In this document: piece by piece, positions 36,754 to 45,173 of the stretch | Position numbering within the stretch: position 1 is the first letter of the stretch | Layout: the number at the start of each line of letters is the position of its first letter | Assembly: GCA_040414855.1 (NCBI GenBank) | Contig: JBEDUQ010000292.1 | Location: forward strand, 10,913-74,912 | Direction of reading: 5' to 3' | Source: DASVXQ01 sp040414855 | Lineage (GTDB): Bacteria > Actinomycetota > CALGFH01 | Length of the DNA stretch: 64,000 bases | Made by a program: the position numbers and the translations under genes | Notes under the pieces: generated by a model | Databases searched by the model: none | Told to the model about the DNA's origin: nothing | Seen by the model: only the letters and a program-made list of their open reading frames with translations

Positions 36754-37377
36754 TTACCCGACGGGCCGCAGCACCGGCATCACCACGTCGTCGATCACCG
36801 AGACCAGGAAGTCGTCCGGAATCGGCCCGCCCTCGGCGAGGAACCGCTGCACCACCAGCGCCGGGCCGACGTCGGCGACCAGCTGGTTGGCGAGCTCGGG
36901 CCGCAGCTGCCCGCGCTCCGCGGCGCGTTCGAGAGCGGCCAGGAAGATCCGCTTGCGGGGAGCGAGCACGCGCTCGTGGATCAGCCGCGAGAACCTCGGG
37001 TCGCGGTGGACTTCGGACATCAGGCACTGGAGGCCGCGCGCCGCCTCGCAGTTCACCATCACGGTCATCTGGCGGAGCAGGTCGAGCAGGTCATCGCGGA
37101 GGTTGCCGTGGTCGGGCAGGCCTTCGAGCGGCGGCAACGCGTAGCGCATCGCGTCGACGACCAGGTCCTCCTTGGAGGGCCAGCGTCGATACAGAGCGGC
37201 CTTGCCGGTGTGGGCGCATGCGGCGATGCCCTCCATGGTGAGGCCGGCGTAGCCCTCGGACCGGAGCTGGCTGATGACGGCGTCGTAGATGGCGTGCTCC
37301 AGCATGTCGCCGCGGCGGCGGGTGGCGGCTGGCGCCTGACCCGATGAGACCGCTGTGCGGTCCGCCTGCGCGACCAT
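36754..37377 (-). CDS. TetR-family regulator
   Basis: A 207-residue repressor. The N-terminal HTH reads AVISQLRSEGYAGLTMEGI, then AHTGKAALYRRWPSKEDLV, followed by a helical TetR_C ligand domain (SRLIHERVLAPRKRIFLAALER). The ATG at 37377 has GGGAGGG upstream, and the preceding 42 codons of the open frame fall in the operator region, so they are not coding. It is divergent from a DHA2 efflux pump, which it probably represses. Its stop lies 5 nt from the convergent MarR/GbsR-like gene. Confidence 0.85.
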   Translation of the reverse strand: MVAQADRTAVSSGQAPAATRRRGDMLEHAIYDAVISQLRSEGYAGLTMEGIAACAHTGKAALYRRWPSKEDLVVDAMRYALPPLEGLPDHGNLRDDLLDLLRQMTVMVNCEAARGLQCLMSEVHRDPRFSRLIHERVLAPRKRIFLAALERAAERGQLRPELANQLVADVGPALVVQRFLAEGGPIPDDFLVSVIDDVVMPVLRPVG

Positions 37378-37393
37378 CGGATGGATCCCTCCC

Positions 37394-37454
37394 GAACTTC
37401 TCTCCGAACGTTTCGGTGAACTTCTCTCGCAAAGTTTAGTGAACGCTTGCGTTC
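37394..37454. promoter_or_regulatory. Dyads and direct repeats in the TetR/efflux spacer
   Basis: The 153-bp spacer holds two perfect dyads, CCGAACGTTTCGG (37404-37416) and GAACGCTTGCGTTC (37441-37454), plus a direct repeat GAACTTCTCTC at 37394-37404 and 37418-37428. They lie in the AT-richer stretch between the TetR gene and the efflux pump and are candidate operators. Confidence 0.6.
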
Positions 37455-37530
37455 CCAATTTGCCCGGTGTACCGTCGCTCCCGTTGTGAACGCGATCGTA
37501 CACTAACTCTCAACAGACGGAGACTGCCCA

Positions 37531-39072
37531 ATGACGGTCCTCGAGCCGGTGCGTTCGCGAGCGCCCGGGGCCCCACTGCGGGGCCATCACCCGGCCATCG
37601 CGCTCGCGGTCATCGCGGCCTCGCAGCTCATGGTTGTGCTGGACGCCTCTATCGTCAACATCGCCCTGCCGAACATCCAGCAGGCGCTGCACTTCTCGAC
37701 CACCAGCCTGTCCTGGGTGCTGAACGCCTACACCCTGACCTTCGGCGGACTGCTGCTGCTCGGCGGCCGCGCCGGAGACATCCTCGGCCGCCGCCGCGTG
37801 TTCATCTTCGGCATCGCGGTGTTCACCTTCGCCTCGTTCCTCGGCGGACTGGCCACCTCGTCCGGGTGGCTACTCGCCGCGCGGGCTCTCCAGGGCATCG
37901 GCGGCGCGATCGCCTCGCCGACCGCGCTGTCGCTGATCACCACGAACTTCCCCGAGGGCCGCGAGCGCAACCGCGCCTTCGGCGTCTTCGCCGCCGTCTC
38001 GGTCTCGGGTGCCGCCATCGGCCTGCTGGCCGGCGGGATGCTCACCGAGTGGCTGTCGTGGCGCTGGGTCCTGTTCGTCAACGTGCCGATCGGCGTCGTG
38101 CTCGCGCTGGTGGCGCGGCTCTACATCACCGAGTCGGAGCGGCAGCCGGGCCGCTTCGACCTCGGCGGGGCGCTGACCTCGACCGCGGGCATGGCCTCGC
38201 TGGTCTACGGCTTCATCCGCGCGGCGCAGTCTGGCTGGACCGACGGCCTGACCCTGGCCTCGTTCCTCGCCGCGCTGGTGCTGCTGTCGATCTTCTTCGT
38301 GGTCGAGACCAGGACCAGGCAGCCGATCACCCCGCTGCACATGTTCCGCGAACGTAACCGGGCCGGCAGCTACGGCATGATGCTGGCGCTCTCCGCGGCG
38401 ATGTTCGGCATGTTCTTCTTCATCACCCTGTTCGTGCAGGACGTGCTCGGCTACAGCCCGCTGCGCGCGGGGATCGCCTTCCTTCCCATCACCGGCGCGC
38501 TGGTGCTCGCCTCGCAGTTCGCGGCGCGGTCGCTGCCAACGCTGGGGCCGCGGCGGCTGATGAGCGCCGGCGCCCTGCTCGCGGTCGCCGGGCTCGCGTG
38601 GCTCTCCCAGATCTCGGTCGGCAGCGGCTACGTCGACGGGATCCTCGGCCCGATGCTGCTGTTCGGCGCCGGGATGGGCTCGCTGTTCGTGCCGCTGACG
38701 ATCGTGGCGGTGTCCGGCGTCGAGCGGCACGAGGCTGGCGCGGCCTCGAGCCTGCTCAACGTCTCCCAGCAGGTCGGCGGCTCGCTCGGCCTGTCGATCC
38801 TGGTCACCGTCTTCGGCACGGCCAGCCGCAACGAGGCAACCAGCCAGATCGGCAGGTTCCTCTCCGACGCCAGCCCGGCCCTGAAGGCCCAGTTCCAGCA
38901 GACCGGTCAGCTCCCGCCGCAGTACGCCAACAGCGTGCTGGCGCATGGGATCTCGACCGCCTTCGAGATGGCGGTGGTGTTCGCGGCGCTGGCGCTGGTG
39001 GTGGCGATCGCCGTGCTGCGGAGCAGGCGCGAGGAAGCCGAGGCCCCGGTCATGCCGGGCATGCACGGCTGA
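37531..39072 (+). CDS. DHA2-family MFS efflux pump (EmrB/QacA type)
   Basis: A 513-residue, 14-helix drug:proton antiporter. TM1 carries VVLDASIVNIALPNIQ (motif D1), the TM2-3 loop has GGRAGDILGRRRVF (motif A), and TM5 carries GAAIGLLAGGMLTE (motif C of antiporters). It exports amphiphilic drugs or metabolites. GGAG lies 7 nt before the ATG at 37531. It is paired with the divergent TetR gene and is followed by a strong hairpin. Substrate unknown. Confidence 0.9.
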   Translation: MTVLEPVRSRAPGAPLRGHHPAIALAVIAASQLMVVLDASIVNIALPNIQQALHFSTTSLSWVLNAYTLTFGGLLLLGGRAGDILGRRRVFIFGIAVFTFASFLGGLATSSGWLLAARALQGIGGAIASPTALSLITTNFPEGRERNRAFGVFAAVSVSGAAIGLLAGGMLTEWLSWRWVLFVNVPIGVVLALVARLYITESERQPGRFDLGGALTSTAGMASLVYGFIRAAQSGWTDGLTLASFLAALVLLSIFFVVETRTRQPITPLHMFRERNRAGSYGMMLALSAAMFGMFFFITLFVQDVLGYSPLRAGIAFLPITGALVLASQFAARSLPTLGPRRLMSAGALLAVAGLAWLSQISVGSGYVDGILGPMLLFGAGMGSLFVPLTIVAVSGVERHEAGAASSLLNVSQQVGGSLGLSILVTVFGTASRNEATSQIGRFLSDASPALKAQFQQTGQLPPQYANSVLAHGISTAFEMAVVFAALALVVAIAVLRSRREEAEAPVMPGMHG

Positions 39073-39096
39073 CACGCCGAGCGACCACGCGCCACC

Positions 39097-39128
39097 GAGC
39101 GGCGCCGGGCCACGGTCCGGCGCCGCTC
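39097..39128. terminator. 12-bp hairpin after the efflux pump
   Basis: GAGCGGCGCCGG (39097-39108) pairs perfectly with 39117-39128 around an 8-nt loop, 24 nt after the pump's stop codon. Confidence 0.7.
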
Positions 39129-39288
39129 TCGGCTTCATTGACGCCAGCCACGGATCGGCCCACACCAGCCGCACCGGCGAGCGCCACGCGCATGTGCGAT
39201 CCTCCTGCATGGCCTCTGGAGCGACCGTGCTGCCGTGACGTTCCCGGATCGACTGCGGGAGCGCAAATGATCCGTCGCCCGGACACCT

Positions 39289-39317
39289 GAATCCTTCGGA
39301 TTCCATGGTTCTGAACC
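39289..39317. promoter_or_regulatory. Paired dyads upstream of the Lrp-type gene
   Basis: GAATCCTTCGGATTC (39289-39303, 6+3+6) is followed at 39307-39317 by GGTTCTGAACC (5+1+5). They lie 42-70 bp upstream of the Lrp/AsnC-like start, where autoregulatory sites are common for this family. Confidence 0.5.
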
Positions 39318-39358
39318 TCAACCGCAACCGGATGACCGGCTGAGAGAGGGAATCGCCG

Positions 39359-39841
39359 ATGTCACCGAGCAGCGCTGGCAGTCCTGGCGAGCCGCCCGTG
39401 CTGGACAGCGTCAACAAGGCAATCATCGAGCACCTTCAGCAGGACGGCCGCGCCTCGTACGCCACGCTCGCCAAGGCCGTCGGGCTGTCCGAGCCGGCGG
39501 TGCGTCAGCGGGTGCAGAAGCTGCTGGACAGCGGCGTGATGCAGATCGTGGCGGTCACCGACCCGCTGCGGCTCGGGTTCGTGCGGCAGGCGATGATCGG
39601 CATTCGCGCCGACGGCGACCTGCGGTCGATCGCCGATCAGCTGGCCGCGCTCGACGCCATCGACTACGTGGTGATCTGCACCGGCTCGTTCGACCTGCTG
39701 GTCGAGATGGTGGTGTCGGGCGACGAGGAGCTGCTCGACATCCTCAACGACAGCATCCGTTCGATCGACGGCGTGCGCGACACCGAGGTCTTCGTCTATC
39801 TGAAGTTGGTCAAGCAGACGTACACATGGGGGACGAGATGA
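39359..39841 (+). CDS. Lrp/AsnC-family regulator
   Basis: A 160-residue protein. The N-terminal HTH reads VNKAIIEHLQQDGRASYATLAKAVGLSEPAVRQRVQKLLDSG, and the C-terminal RAM/ACT-like ligand domain contains YVVICTGSFDLLVEMVVSGDEEL. Such regulators sense amino acids or other small molecules as octamers. Its stop overlaps the MBL gene start (ATGA), so it probably controls and is cotranscribed with that hydrolase. ATG 39359 follows GAGAGAGGG. Two dyads lie upstream. Confidence 0.88.
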   Translation: MSPSSAGSPGEPPVLDSVNKAIIEHLQQDGRASYATLAKAVGLSEPAVRQRVQKLLDSGVMQIVAVTDPLRLGFVRQAMIGIRADGDLRSIADQLAALDAIDYVVICTGSFDLLVEMVVSGDEELLDILNDSIRSIDGVRDTEVFVYLKLVKQTYTWGTR

Positions 39842-40449
39842 GCACCACCAGCACCGCCGGCACCGCCAGTCCTGACCTTCCCGACGCCGCCGACGCCAAG
39901 CTGCACGTGCTGTTCCAGGGCTACGTCGGCAACCGGGTCGCGAGCACCGTCGTGCTGATCCTCGACGGCGACTCGCGGATCGTCGTCGATCCGGGCATGG
40001 TCCCTGGCCAGCGCGTCATCCTCGACCCGCTCGCCGAGCTCGGCGTCGACCCGGGCGAGGTGACCGACGTGGTGCTGTCGCACCACCACCCCGACCACAC
40101 CATCAACGCCGGGCTGTTCCCGGCGGCGCGCATTCACGACCACTGGGCGATCTACAAGGACGACCAGTGGGACAGCCGCCCGGCCGACCGCGCGCCGGTG
40201 AGCCCGTCGGTCCGGCTGATCGCCACGCCCGGCCACTCGCCGCAGGACATCACCACGCTGGTCGGCACCGGCGACGGGATCGTCGCCTGCACGCACCTGT
40301 GGTGGTCGGTGGCCGGTCCGGCCGACGACCCCTATGCCGTCGACCGCGGCCTGCTCCGCGCCGGCCGCGAACGCGTGCTCGAGGTCGCCTCGCTGATCGT
40401 CCCCGGCCACGGCGCCGCCTTCACACCATCGGATGAGCCGCCGCTGTAG
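39838..40449 (+). CDS. Metallo-beta-lactamase-fold hydrolase
   Basis: A 203-residue MBL-fold protein. Metal motifs in order are SHHHPDHTINAG (HxHxDH), TPGHSPQD, and the closing IVPGHGAAF. It is similar in size and pattern to MBLAC1-type small hydrolases; the natural substrate is unknown. ATG 39838 overlaps the Lrp gene stop and has GGGGACGAG before it, so it is preferred to 39826. Its last three codons (CCG CTG TAG) are the first unit of a 9-bp tandem repeat that duplicates the stop codon. Confidence 0.82.
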   Translation: MSTTSTAGTASPDLPDAADAKLHVLFQGYVGNRVASTVVLILDGDSRIVVDPGMVPGQRVILDPLAELGVDPGEVTDVVLSHHHPDHTINAGLFPAARIHDHWAIYKDDQWDSRPADRAPVSPSVRLIATPGHSPQDITTLVGTGDGIVACTHLWWSVAGPADDPYAVDRGLLRAGRERVLEVASLIVPGHGAAFTPSDEPPL

Positions 40450-40485
40450 CCGCTGTAGCCGCTGTAGCCGCGGTAGCCGGTGTAG
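40441..40485. repeat. 9-bp tandem repeat carrying duplicated stop codons
   Basis: Five units: CCGCTGTAG three times (40441-40467), then CCGCGGTAG and CCGGTGTAG. The first unit holds the TAG stop of the MBL-fold gene, and each further unit repeats a TAG in the same frame. Confidence 0.95.
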
Positions 40486-40524
40486 TGGTCCCCAAGAACG
40501 AAGAACGACCGCTCGGTACGAAAG

Positions 40525-40554
40525 ACGACCCGCGAGAGGCCTCGCGGGTCGTCC
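40525..40554. terminator. 13-bp hairpin between MBL and BldC-like genes
   Basis: A perfect 13-bp stem (40525-40537 with 40542-40554) with an AGGC loop lies between two convergent genes and probably terminates both. Confidence 0.7.
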
Positions 40555-40581
40555 TGGTCGGGGGTTCGGGGGTGAAGAAAG

Positions 40582-40794
40582 CTAGCTGGCGACGTTCTCG
40601 AACTCAGGAGAGGTGAACAGCTTGTCCCGCAGCTCCTGAATCTCGCGCTCGGGGTAGCGACGGTGGCCACCTAGGGTCCGCATGCACGGCAGCTTCCCTT
40701 CCTTTGCCCACCGCGCCACCGTCTTGGGCGAAACGTGCAACAGCTCGGCCACCTCCGAACCGAGCAGATACCTCTGCCTGCTCGTCTGGCTCAT
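40582..40794 (-). CDS. bldC: BldC-like MerR/excisionase-type DNA-binding protein
   Basis: A 70-residue protein that is almost only a winged HTH: YLLGSEVAELLHVSPKTVAR, then WAKEGKLPCMRTLGGHRRYP. The RTLGGHRRY ending is diagnostic of BldC and its relatives. In Streptomyces BldC binds direct repeats cooperatively and holds back sporulation genes. The ATG at 40794 is preceded by GGGGAGAG; the longer open frame upstream is not family-like. It sits alone, facing the MBL gene. Confidence 0.88.
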   Translation of the reverse strand: MSQTSRQRYLLGSEVAELLHVSPKTVARWAKEGKLPCMRTLGGHRRYPEREIQELRDKLFTSPEFENVAS

Positions 40795-41256
40795 ACGCGA
40801 CTCTCCCCAGTGTGTTGTCCCTCGTTGGGACACCTCCGTAGAACAGGATAGCTTGGACAGAACGAATGCTGCCCGCAGCTCAACCAGTTTCGGACAGACG
40901 GGCGGATCTTGCAACGCGCTGACCTGCGCAGACGGTGGGGAAACCGGTTTCAAAGATCAACCAAAGTTGACGCCAATGGGGTTCATATGGTGAAACATCC
41001 CCGAGGTGGCCAGCACCACAGGCCCCTTCGGAGGGTCCCCGGCGGGCGCCCGGACGACCCCAGGCCGGTCCTTGGCGGGCGCCCGAACGACCCCAGGCCG
41101 GCCCTTCCCGGGCACCGGTCCCGGGGTCGCGGGCGGCTCCGCGGTGGCCGCCGCCTCCGCGCTGGAGGGGCCCCGCCGGTTCCCGCGCCCCGTACGCGGG
41201 TCTCCGGCGGTTGCCGCGGGCGGTCGTCCGGACGCCTCGCGGGACGGCCCTGGCGC
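40795..41256. other. Spacer between BldC-like and XRE genes
   Basis: This 462-bp spacer contains the BldC-like promoter region (AT-richer near 40840-40990) and, at 41041-41106, a 33-bp tandem repeat. Open frames run through it on the plus strand, but they continue antisense through the XRE gene and I do not accept them as coding. Confidence 0.5.
41041..41106. repeat. 33-bp tandem repeat, two copies
   Basis: Copies at 41041-41073 and 41074-41106 begin GGCGGGCGCCCG and match at 31 of 33 positions. They lie about 150 bp downstream of the XRE gene's stop codon. Confidence 0.9.
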
Positions 41257-41616
41257 TCAGGGGGCGCCCGGGGCCGTCCGGTCGGTGTGTTCGTCGAGGG
41301 CGGTGGTCCTCGTGGCGGCGTCGCCGTTGGGCGATGCGGCGTCGGCCTTCGCGGTGGCGGCAGGGGCGGCGTCGCCGTTGGGCGGCGGCGCGGTGTCGAC
41401 GGTGTTGGCGGCAGGAGCGGCGAAGTCGAGCAGGGAGGCCTTCAGCACGGTGGCGAGGGCGAGCAGGTGGACGGTGGAGGGTTTGGTGCTGCCGCGCTCC
41501 CACTGGCTGACCGACGACTGCCGCACCCCGAGCAGCTCGGCGAGCTGCAACTGCGAGAGGTCGGCCCTGCGCCGCGCCGACCGGATCGCTTCTGATAAGA
41601 ATGACTGTTGAGTCAT
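41257..41616 (-). CDS. XRE-family HTH regulator with disordered tail
   Basis: A 119-residue protein. Residues 5-65 are an XRE/Cro HTH (AIRSARRRADLSQLQLAELL, then GVRQSSVSQWERGSTKPS). Residues 70-119 are an Ala/Pro/Asp-rich tail with two NGDAA units and no fold. It is divergent from a second XRE gene 161 bp away whose HTH has the same VAQSAVTQWETGKTTP pattern, so the two may be paralogues. ATG 41616. Target genes are unknown. Confidence 0.8.
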   Translation of the reverse strand: MTQQSFLSEAIRSARRRADLSQLQLAELLGVRQSSVSQWERGSTKPSTVHLLALATVLKASLLDFAAPAANTVDTAPPPNGDAAPAATAKADAASPNGDAATRTTALDEHTDRTAPGAP

Positions 41617-41777
41617 GACAGGAACTTAGCAGCAATCCTATTCATCGTCAACGTCGGATGATTCTCCATTTGCCCGCGTGAACAGGCAAGTCGTTTTCGG
41701 CCGCGGCGGGCGGAGCCACACGGACCGCGCGCCCGTGCTTCCCAAGCATCAGGAACTCTTCTATATTCGTGTGGCCA

Positions 41778-42143
41778 ATGGACAACGAGGAGTTCCGTCG
41801 CCAGCTCGTCGCCGCTCGCAAGGCGCGCAAGCTCAGCCAGCACGACCTCGGCAGGATGGTCGGCGTGGCGCAGAGCGCGGTCACCCAGTGGGAGACCGGC
41901 AAGACCACCCCGACCCGCGAGCGCACCTTCTCGATCGAGTACGCGCTCGGGCTGCGCCAGGGCACGCTGGCCCAGTTCCTCGGCTTCGGCCCCGCGGTCG
42001 GCACTCCGGTGACGCTCCGGCGCACCACCATCCCGGACGCCATCAAGGAGGACGACCGGCTCACCGAGCCGCAGCGGCAGCTCCTCCTCGGCCTCTACCG
42101 CGAGTTCACCAACCCCTCCAGGCGCCGTCCCCGTACCCGTTAG
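41778..42143 (+). CDS. XRE-family HTH regulator
   Basis: A 121-residue protein with an N-terminal XRE HTH (FRRQLVAARKARKLSQHDLG, then RMVGVAQSAVTQWETGKTTP) and a C-terminal helical part ending in LTEPQRQLLLGLYREF. No Shine-Dalgarno site precedes the ATG at 41778, but TATATT at 41762-41767 would place +1 at or near the start codon, so the mRNA may be leaderless; a GTG at 41769 is the alternative. It may bind the shared spacer with its divergent neighbour. Confidence 0.78.
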   Translation: MDNEEFRRQLVAARKARKLSQHDLGRMVGVAQSAVTQWETGKTTPTRERTFSIEYALGLRQGTLAQFLGFGPAVGTPVTLRRTTIPDAIKEDDRLTEPQRQLLLGLYREFTNPSRRRPRTR

Positions 42144-42255
42144 GCCACGCCCGCCCAGGGTCCGCTCGCCGCTCAGCCGCGGTTAAGCCCGGCGCGGACG
42201 GGTAGACAAGAAATCCAGACGAAGATGGTCACCAGTTGCTAAGGGGGGATCGAAT

Positions 42256-42693
42256 GTGGAGCTCGAGTTCCCGGCGTCCCCCGCGCATCTCAGCGAGGTG
42301 CGAAGGGCGGTGCGGGCCGGGCTGCACGGCCGCGTCTCCGACAAGGATCTCGACGACCTCCTGCTGGCGCTGAACGAGGCGACCACCAACGCCGTGCTCC
42401 ACGGCTCCGGTGGCGGCAGGGTGGAGGTGAGCGTGCGGCTCGACGAGGGTTGGGCCGAGATGACCGTGATCGACCGAGGCCCGGAGCGGCAGCCGTCGTC
42501 GCGCGAGCGAGAAGGCGACGACGGGGTGGACCCGGACGACGGCGACGAGGGCGACACCACCGCCGCGATCAGCGGTCGCGGCCTATGGCTGATGGGCCGA
42601 CTGGTCGACGAGGTGCGGCTGGAGCAGGGCAAGCCCGGCACCCGGGTGACCCTGCGGCGCCGCCTCAGCGACCCGGGCACGGAGCGCACTTGA
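42256..42693 (+). CDS. RsbW-type anti-sigma ATPase
   Basis: A 145-residue GHKL ATPase. The N box reads DDLLLALNEATTNAVLHGSG, the G1 box is VIDRGPE, and the G2 loop is ISGRGLWLMGRLVDEVR. This is the stand-alone serine-kinase/anti-sigma form used in partner switching. A 25-residue acidic insert (EREGDDGVDPDDGDEGD) lies in the lid region. No STAS anti-anti-sigma or sigma factor gene is adjacent. GTG 42256 is preceded by AAGGGGGGAT. It could compete for the same partner as the REC-ATPase at 23091-23888. Confidence 0.82.
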   Translation: MELEFPASPAHLSEVRRAVRAGLHGRVSDKDLDDLLLALNEATTNAVLHGSGGGRVEVSVRLDEGWAEMTVIDRGPERQPSSREREGDDGVDPDDGDEGDTTAAISGRGLWLMGRLVDEVRLEQGKPGTRVTLRRRLSDPGTERT

Positions 42694-42759
42694 CGACTTG
42701 ACCGCTCGGTCGACAGAGGGGTCTGGCGTGCGCTGCCCGGTTTGGCGTAGCTTGCCTCT

Positions 42760-45078
42760 ATGTTGACTGGCCTAGGCGAAGAAGTCAGGCGGGTCGAAGA
42801 CCCCCCTCTTGTGACCGGCGCCGCGCGCTACACCGAAGACCTCGTCGTTCCAGGGGCGCTGCACGCCGCCTTCGTGCGCTCGGTGGTGGCGCACGCCCGC
42901 ATCACCCAACTCGACACCAGCGAAGCCGCCCGCCTGCCCGGGGTGGTGGCGGTGCTCACCGCCGCCGACCTCGACCTGCCGCCGATGGGGCCGGGGCTCG
43001 GTCCGCCCGAGCTGGCCCGCCCGCCGCTGGCCAAGGACGTGGTCCGGTTCATCGGCGAGGCGGTCGCCGTGGTGGTCGCCGACACCCGCGAGCACGCGGT
43101 CGACGCCGTTGAGGCGGTGGTCCTGGACTACGACCCGCTCCCGGTGGTGACCGACCCCGCCGAGGCGGTCAAGGACGACGCCCCGTCGCTGTTCTCCGAC
43201 CGCGGCAACGTCGCCGTCGAGGCGCCGTGGAAGGGTGACTCGGCGAAGGTCGACGAGGCCGAGGTCGTGGTGCGCGCGCGGATGGTGAACCAGCGCGTGA
43301 ACCCGGCGCCGATGGAGCCGAGCGCCGCGGTGGCCGCGCCGGACCCGGAGACCGGCGGTGTGATCGTCTGGGCCCAGACCCAGGCGCCGTTCTTCGCCAA
43401 GGCCGCGCTCCGCACCGCCCTGAAGCTCGACGCCGAGAAGATCCGCGTGGTCGCGCCAGCGGTCGGCGGGGCCTTCGGCGCCCGCATCGTCACCTACCCG
43501 GAGCAGGTGGTGATCGCGGCGCTGGCGCTGCGGCTCGACCGGCCGGTGCGCTACGTGGAGTCGCGGTCCGAGACCATGCTCTCGTTGAGCCACGGCCGTG
43601 CCCAGGTCCAGGAGGTCGAGCTCGGCGCCACCCGCGACGGGGTGATCACCGACCTGCGGGTGCGGATCACCGCCGACGGCGGCGCCTATCCCGGCGAGGC
43701 CGCGCTGATGCCCGGCATGACCGTGATGATGCTGTGCGGCCCGTACCGCATCCAGCGGGTCGAGGGCCACACCAGGACGGTGGCCACCAACGCATCGCCC
43801 GTCTCCACCTACCGCGGCGCCGGCCGTCCGGAGGCCACCTGGCTGCTCGAGCGGATGATCGACCAGCTCGCGCGCCAGCTCGCCCTGGACCCCGCCGAGG
43901 TGCGCAGGCGCAACCTGCTGCCGCCCGACTCGTTCCCCTACGACACCGTGGTCGGCGCGCGCTACGACTCCGGCGACTACACCGCTTCGCTCGACCGGGT
44001 GCTGGAGCTGTCGGGCTACGACGGGCTGCGCGCCGAGCAGGCCGCTCGCCGCGAGCGCGGCGACACGCTCCAGCTCGGCATCGGCCTGTCGACCTACGTC
44101 GAGATCACCGGCTTCGGCGCAGAGGTGGGCGCGGTCACGGTCGAGCGGGATGGCGGCGTGACCGTGCTGACCGGCGTCTCGCCGCACGGCCAGGGCCACG
44201 AGACCGCCTGGGCGCAGCTCGTCACCAGCACGCTCGGGGTCGAGCTGGAGCGGGTGCGGGTGGTCCATTCCGACACCGCCAAGGTCCCCAGCGGCTCAGG
44301 CACGATGGGCTCGCGGTCGCTCCAGGTCGGCGGCAGCGCGGTGTTCCAGGCCAGCGAGCAGGTCCTCGCCAAGGGCCGCGAGCTGGCCGCGCACCTGCTC
44401 GAGGCGCGGGTCGAGGACGTGGTGGTCCACAACGGCCACGGTCTGGGCGTCGCCGGCGCGCCGGCGACCGCGCTCTCCTGGGCGCAGCTCGCCGAGGCCG
44501 CCGCCGACCCGGCCCGCCGGCCCGAGGGCTTCGCCGGCGGCGACGGGGACGGCTCGGACGGCGCCCTGTCCGCGCAGGTGGACTTCGAGATGGCCGGCAG
44601 CACCTACCCGTTCGGCGCGCACGTCGCGGTGGTCGAGGTCGACGTCGAGACCGGCCTGGTGCGGCTGCTCCGCCACGTCGCGGTCGACGACTCCGGGCGG
44701 CTGGTGAACCCGATGCTGGCCGAGGGCCAGGTCCACGGCGGCATCGCCCAGGGCGCGGGGCAGGCACTGTACGAAGAGGTCCGCTACGACGCCGACGGCA
44801 ACAACCTCACCGGCTCGTTCGCCTCGTACACGATGCCCAGCGCGGCCGAGCTGCCCTCGTTCGAGACCGCGCGCATGGAGACGCCGTCGCCGCTGAACCC
44901 GCTCGGCGCCAAGGGCATCGGCGAGTCCGGCGCGATCGGGTCCACCCCGGCGGTCCACAACGCGGTGGTGGACGCGCTGGCGCCGTTCGGCGTCGCCGAC
45001 ATCGACATGCCGACCACCCCCGAGCGCGTCTGGCGCGCGATCGAGCGCGCCAAGGCCCAGCGCTCCGCCGGCGACTAA
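42760..45078 (+). CDS. Orphan xanthine-oxidase-family molybdenum subunit (CoxL-like, form II)
   Basis: A 772-residue molybdopterin-binding protein. It opens with GEEVRRVEDPPLVTGAARYTEDL, contains PAVGGAFGARIVTYPEQ, has STYRGAGRPEATWLLERMID (the YRGAGR loop seen in form II CoxL/aldehyde oxidases, not the Cys-containing form I loop), and ends with the catalytic Glu in GAKGIGESGAIGSTP. It should hydroxylate an aldehyde or heterocycle. The Fe-S and FAD subunit genes that such enzymes need are absent next to it, so it must share subunits from elsewhere or be a remnant; the frame is intact. Confidence 0.8.
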   Translation: MLTGLGEEVRRVEDPPLVTGAARYTEDLVVPGALHAAFVRSVVAHARITQLDTSEAARLPGVVAVLTAADLDLPPMGPGLGPPELARPPLAKDVVRFIGEAVAVVVADTREHAVDAVEAVVLDYDPLPVVTDPAEAVKDDAPSLFSDRGNVAVEAPWKGDSAKVDEAEVVVRARMVNQRVNPAPMEPSAAVAAPDPETGGVIVWAQTQAPFFAKAALRTALKLDAEKIRVVAPAVGGAFGARIVTYPEQVVIAALALRLDRPVRYVESRSETMLSLSHGRAQVQEVELGATRDGVITDLRVRITADGGAYPGEAALMPGMTVMMLCGPYRIQRVEGHTRTVATNASPVSTYRGAGRPEATWLLERMIDQLARQLALDPAEVRRRNLLPPDSFPYDTVVGARYDSGDYTASLDRVLELSGYDGLRAEQAARRERGDTLQLGIGLSTYVEITGFGAEVGAVTVERDGGVTVLTGVSPHGQGHETAWAQLVTSTLGVELERVRVVHSDTAKVPSGSGTMGSRSLQVGGSAVFQASEQVLAKGRELAAHLLEARVEDVVVHNGHGLGVAGAPATALSWAQLAEAAADPARRPEGFAGGDGDGSDGALSAQVDFEMAGSTYPFGAHVAVVEVDVETGLVRLLRHVAVDDSGRLVNPMLAEGQVHGGIAQGAGQALYEEVRYDADGNNLTGSFASYTMPSAAELPSFETARMETPSPLNPLGAKGIGESGAIGSTPAVHNAVVDALAPFGVADIDMPTTPERVWRAIERAKAQRSAGD

Positions 45079-45108
45079 CCGTCGCGGCCGGCGCCGGGCC
45101 AGGTCGGA

Positions 45109-45173
45109 CGTCAGGACTTCTCGGCCAGGCCGAGGTCAGCCGGCGCGGGCGTCAGGACTTCTCGGCCAGGCCG
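45109..45173. repeat. 24-bp direct repeat duplicating a gene's 3' end
   Basis: Identical 24-bp copies at 45109-45132 and 45150-45173 (central part AGGACTTCTCGGCCAGG). The right copy encodes the last codons and TGA stop (45152-45154) of the minus-strand acyltransferase; the left copy is downstream of the stop. Confidence 0.9.

Noticed and set aside
40909..41611. Two overlapping plus-strand frames through the BldC-XRE spacer
   Set aside because: They continue antisense through the XRE gene and are Arg/Gly/Ala-rich without domains; part is a 33-bp repeat.
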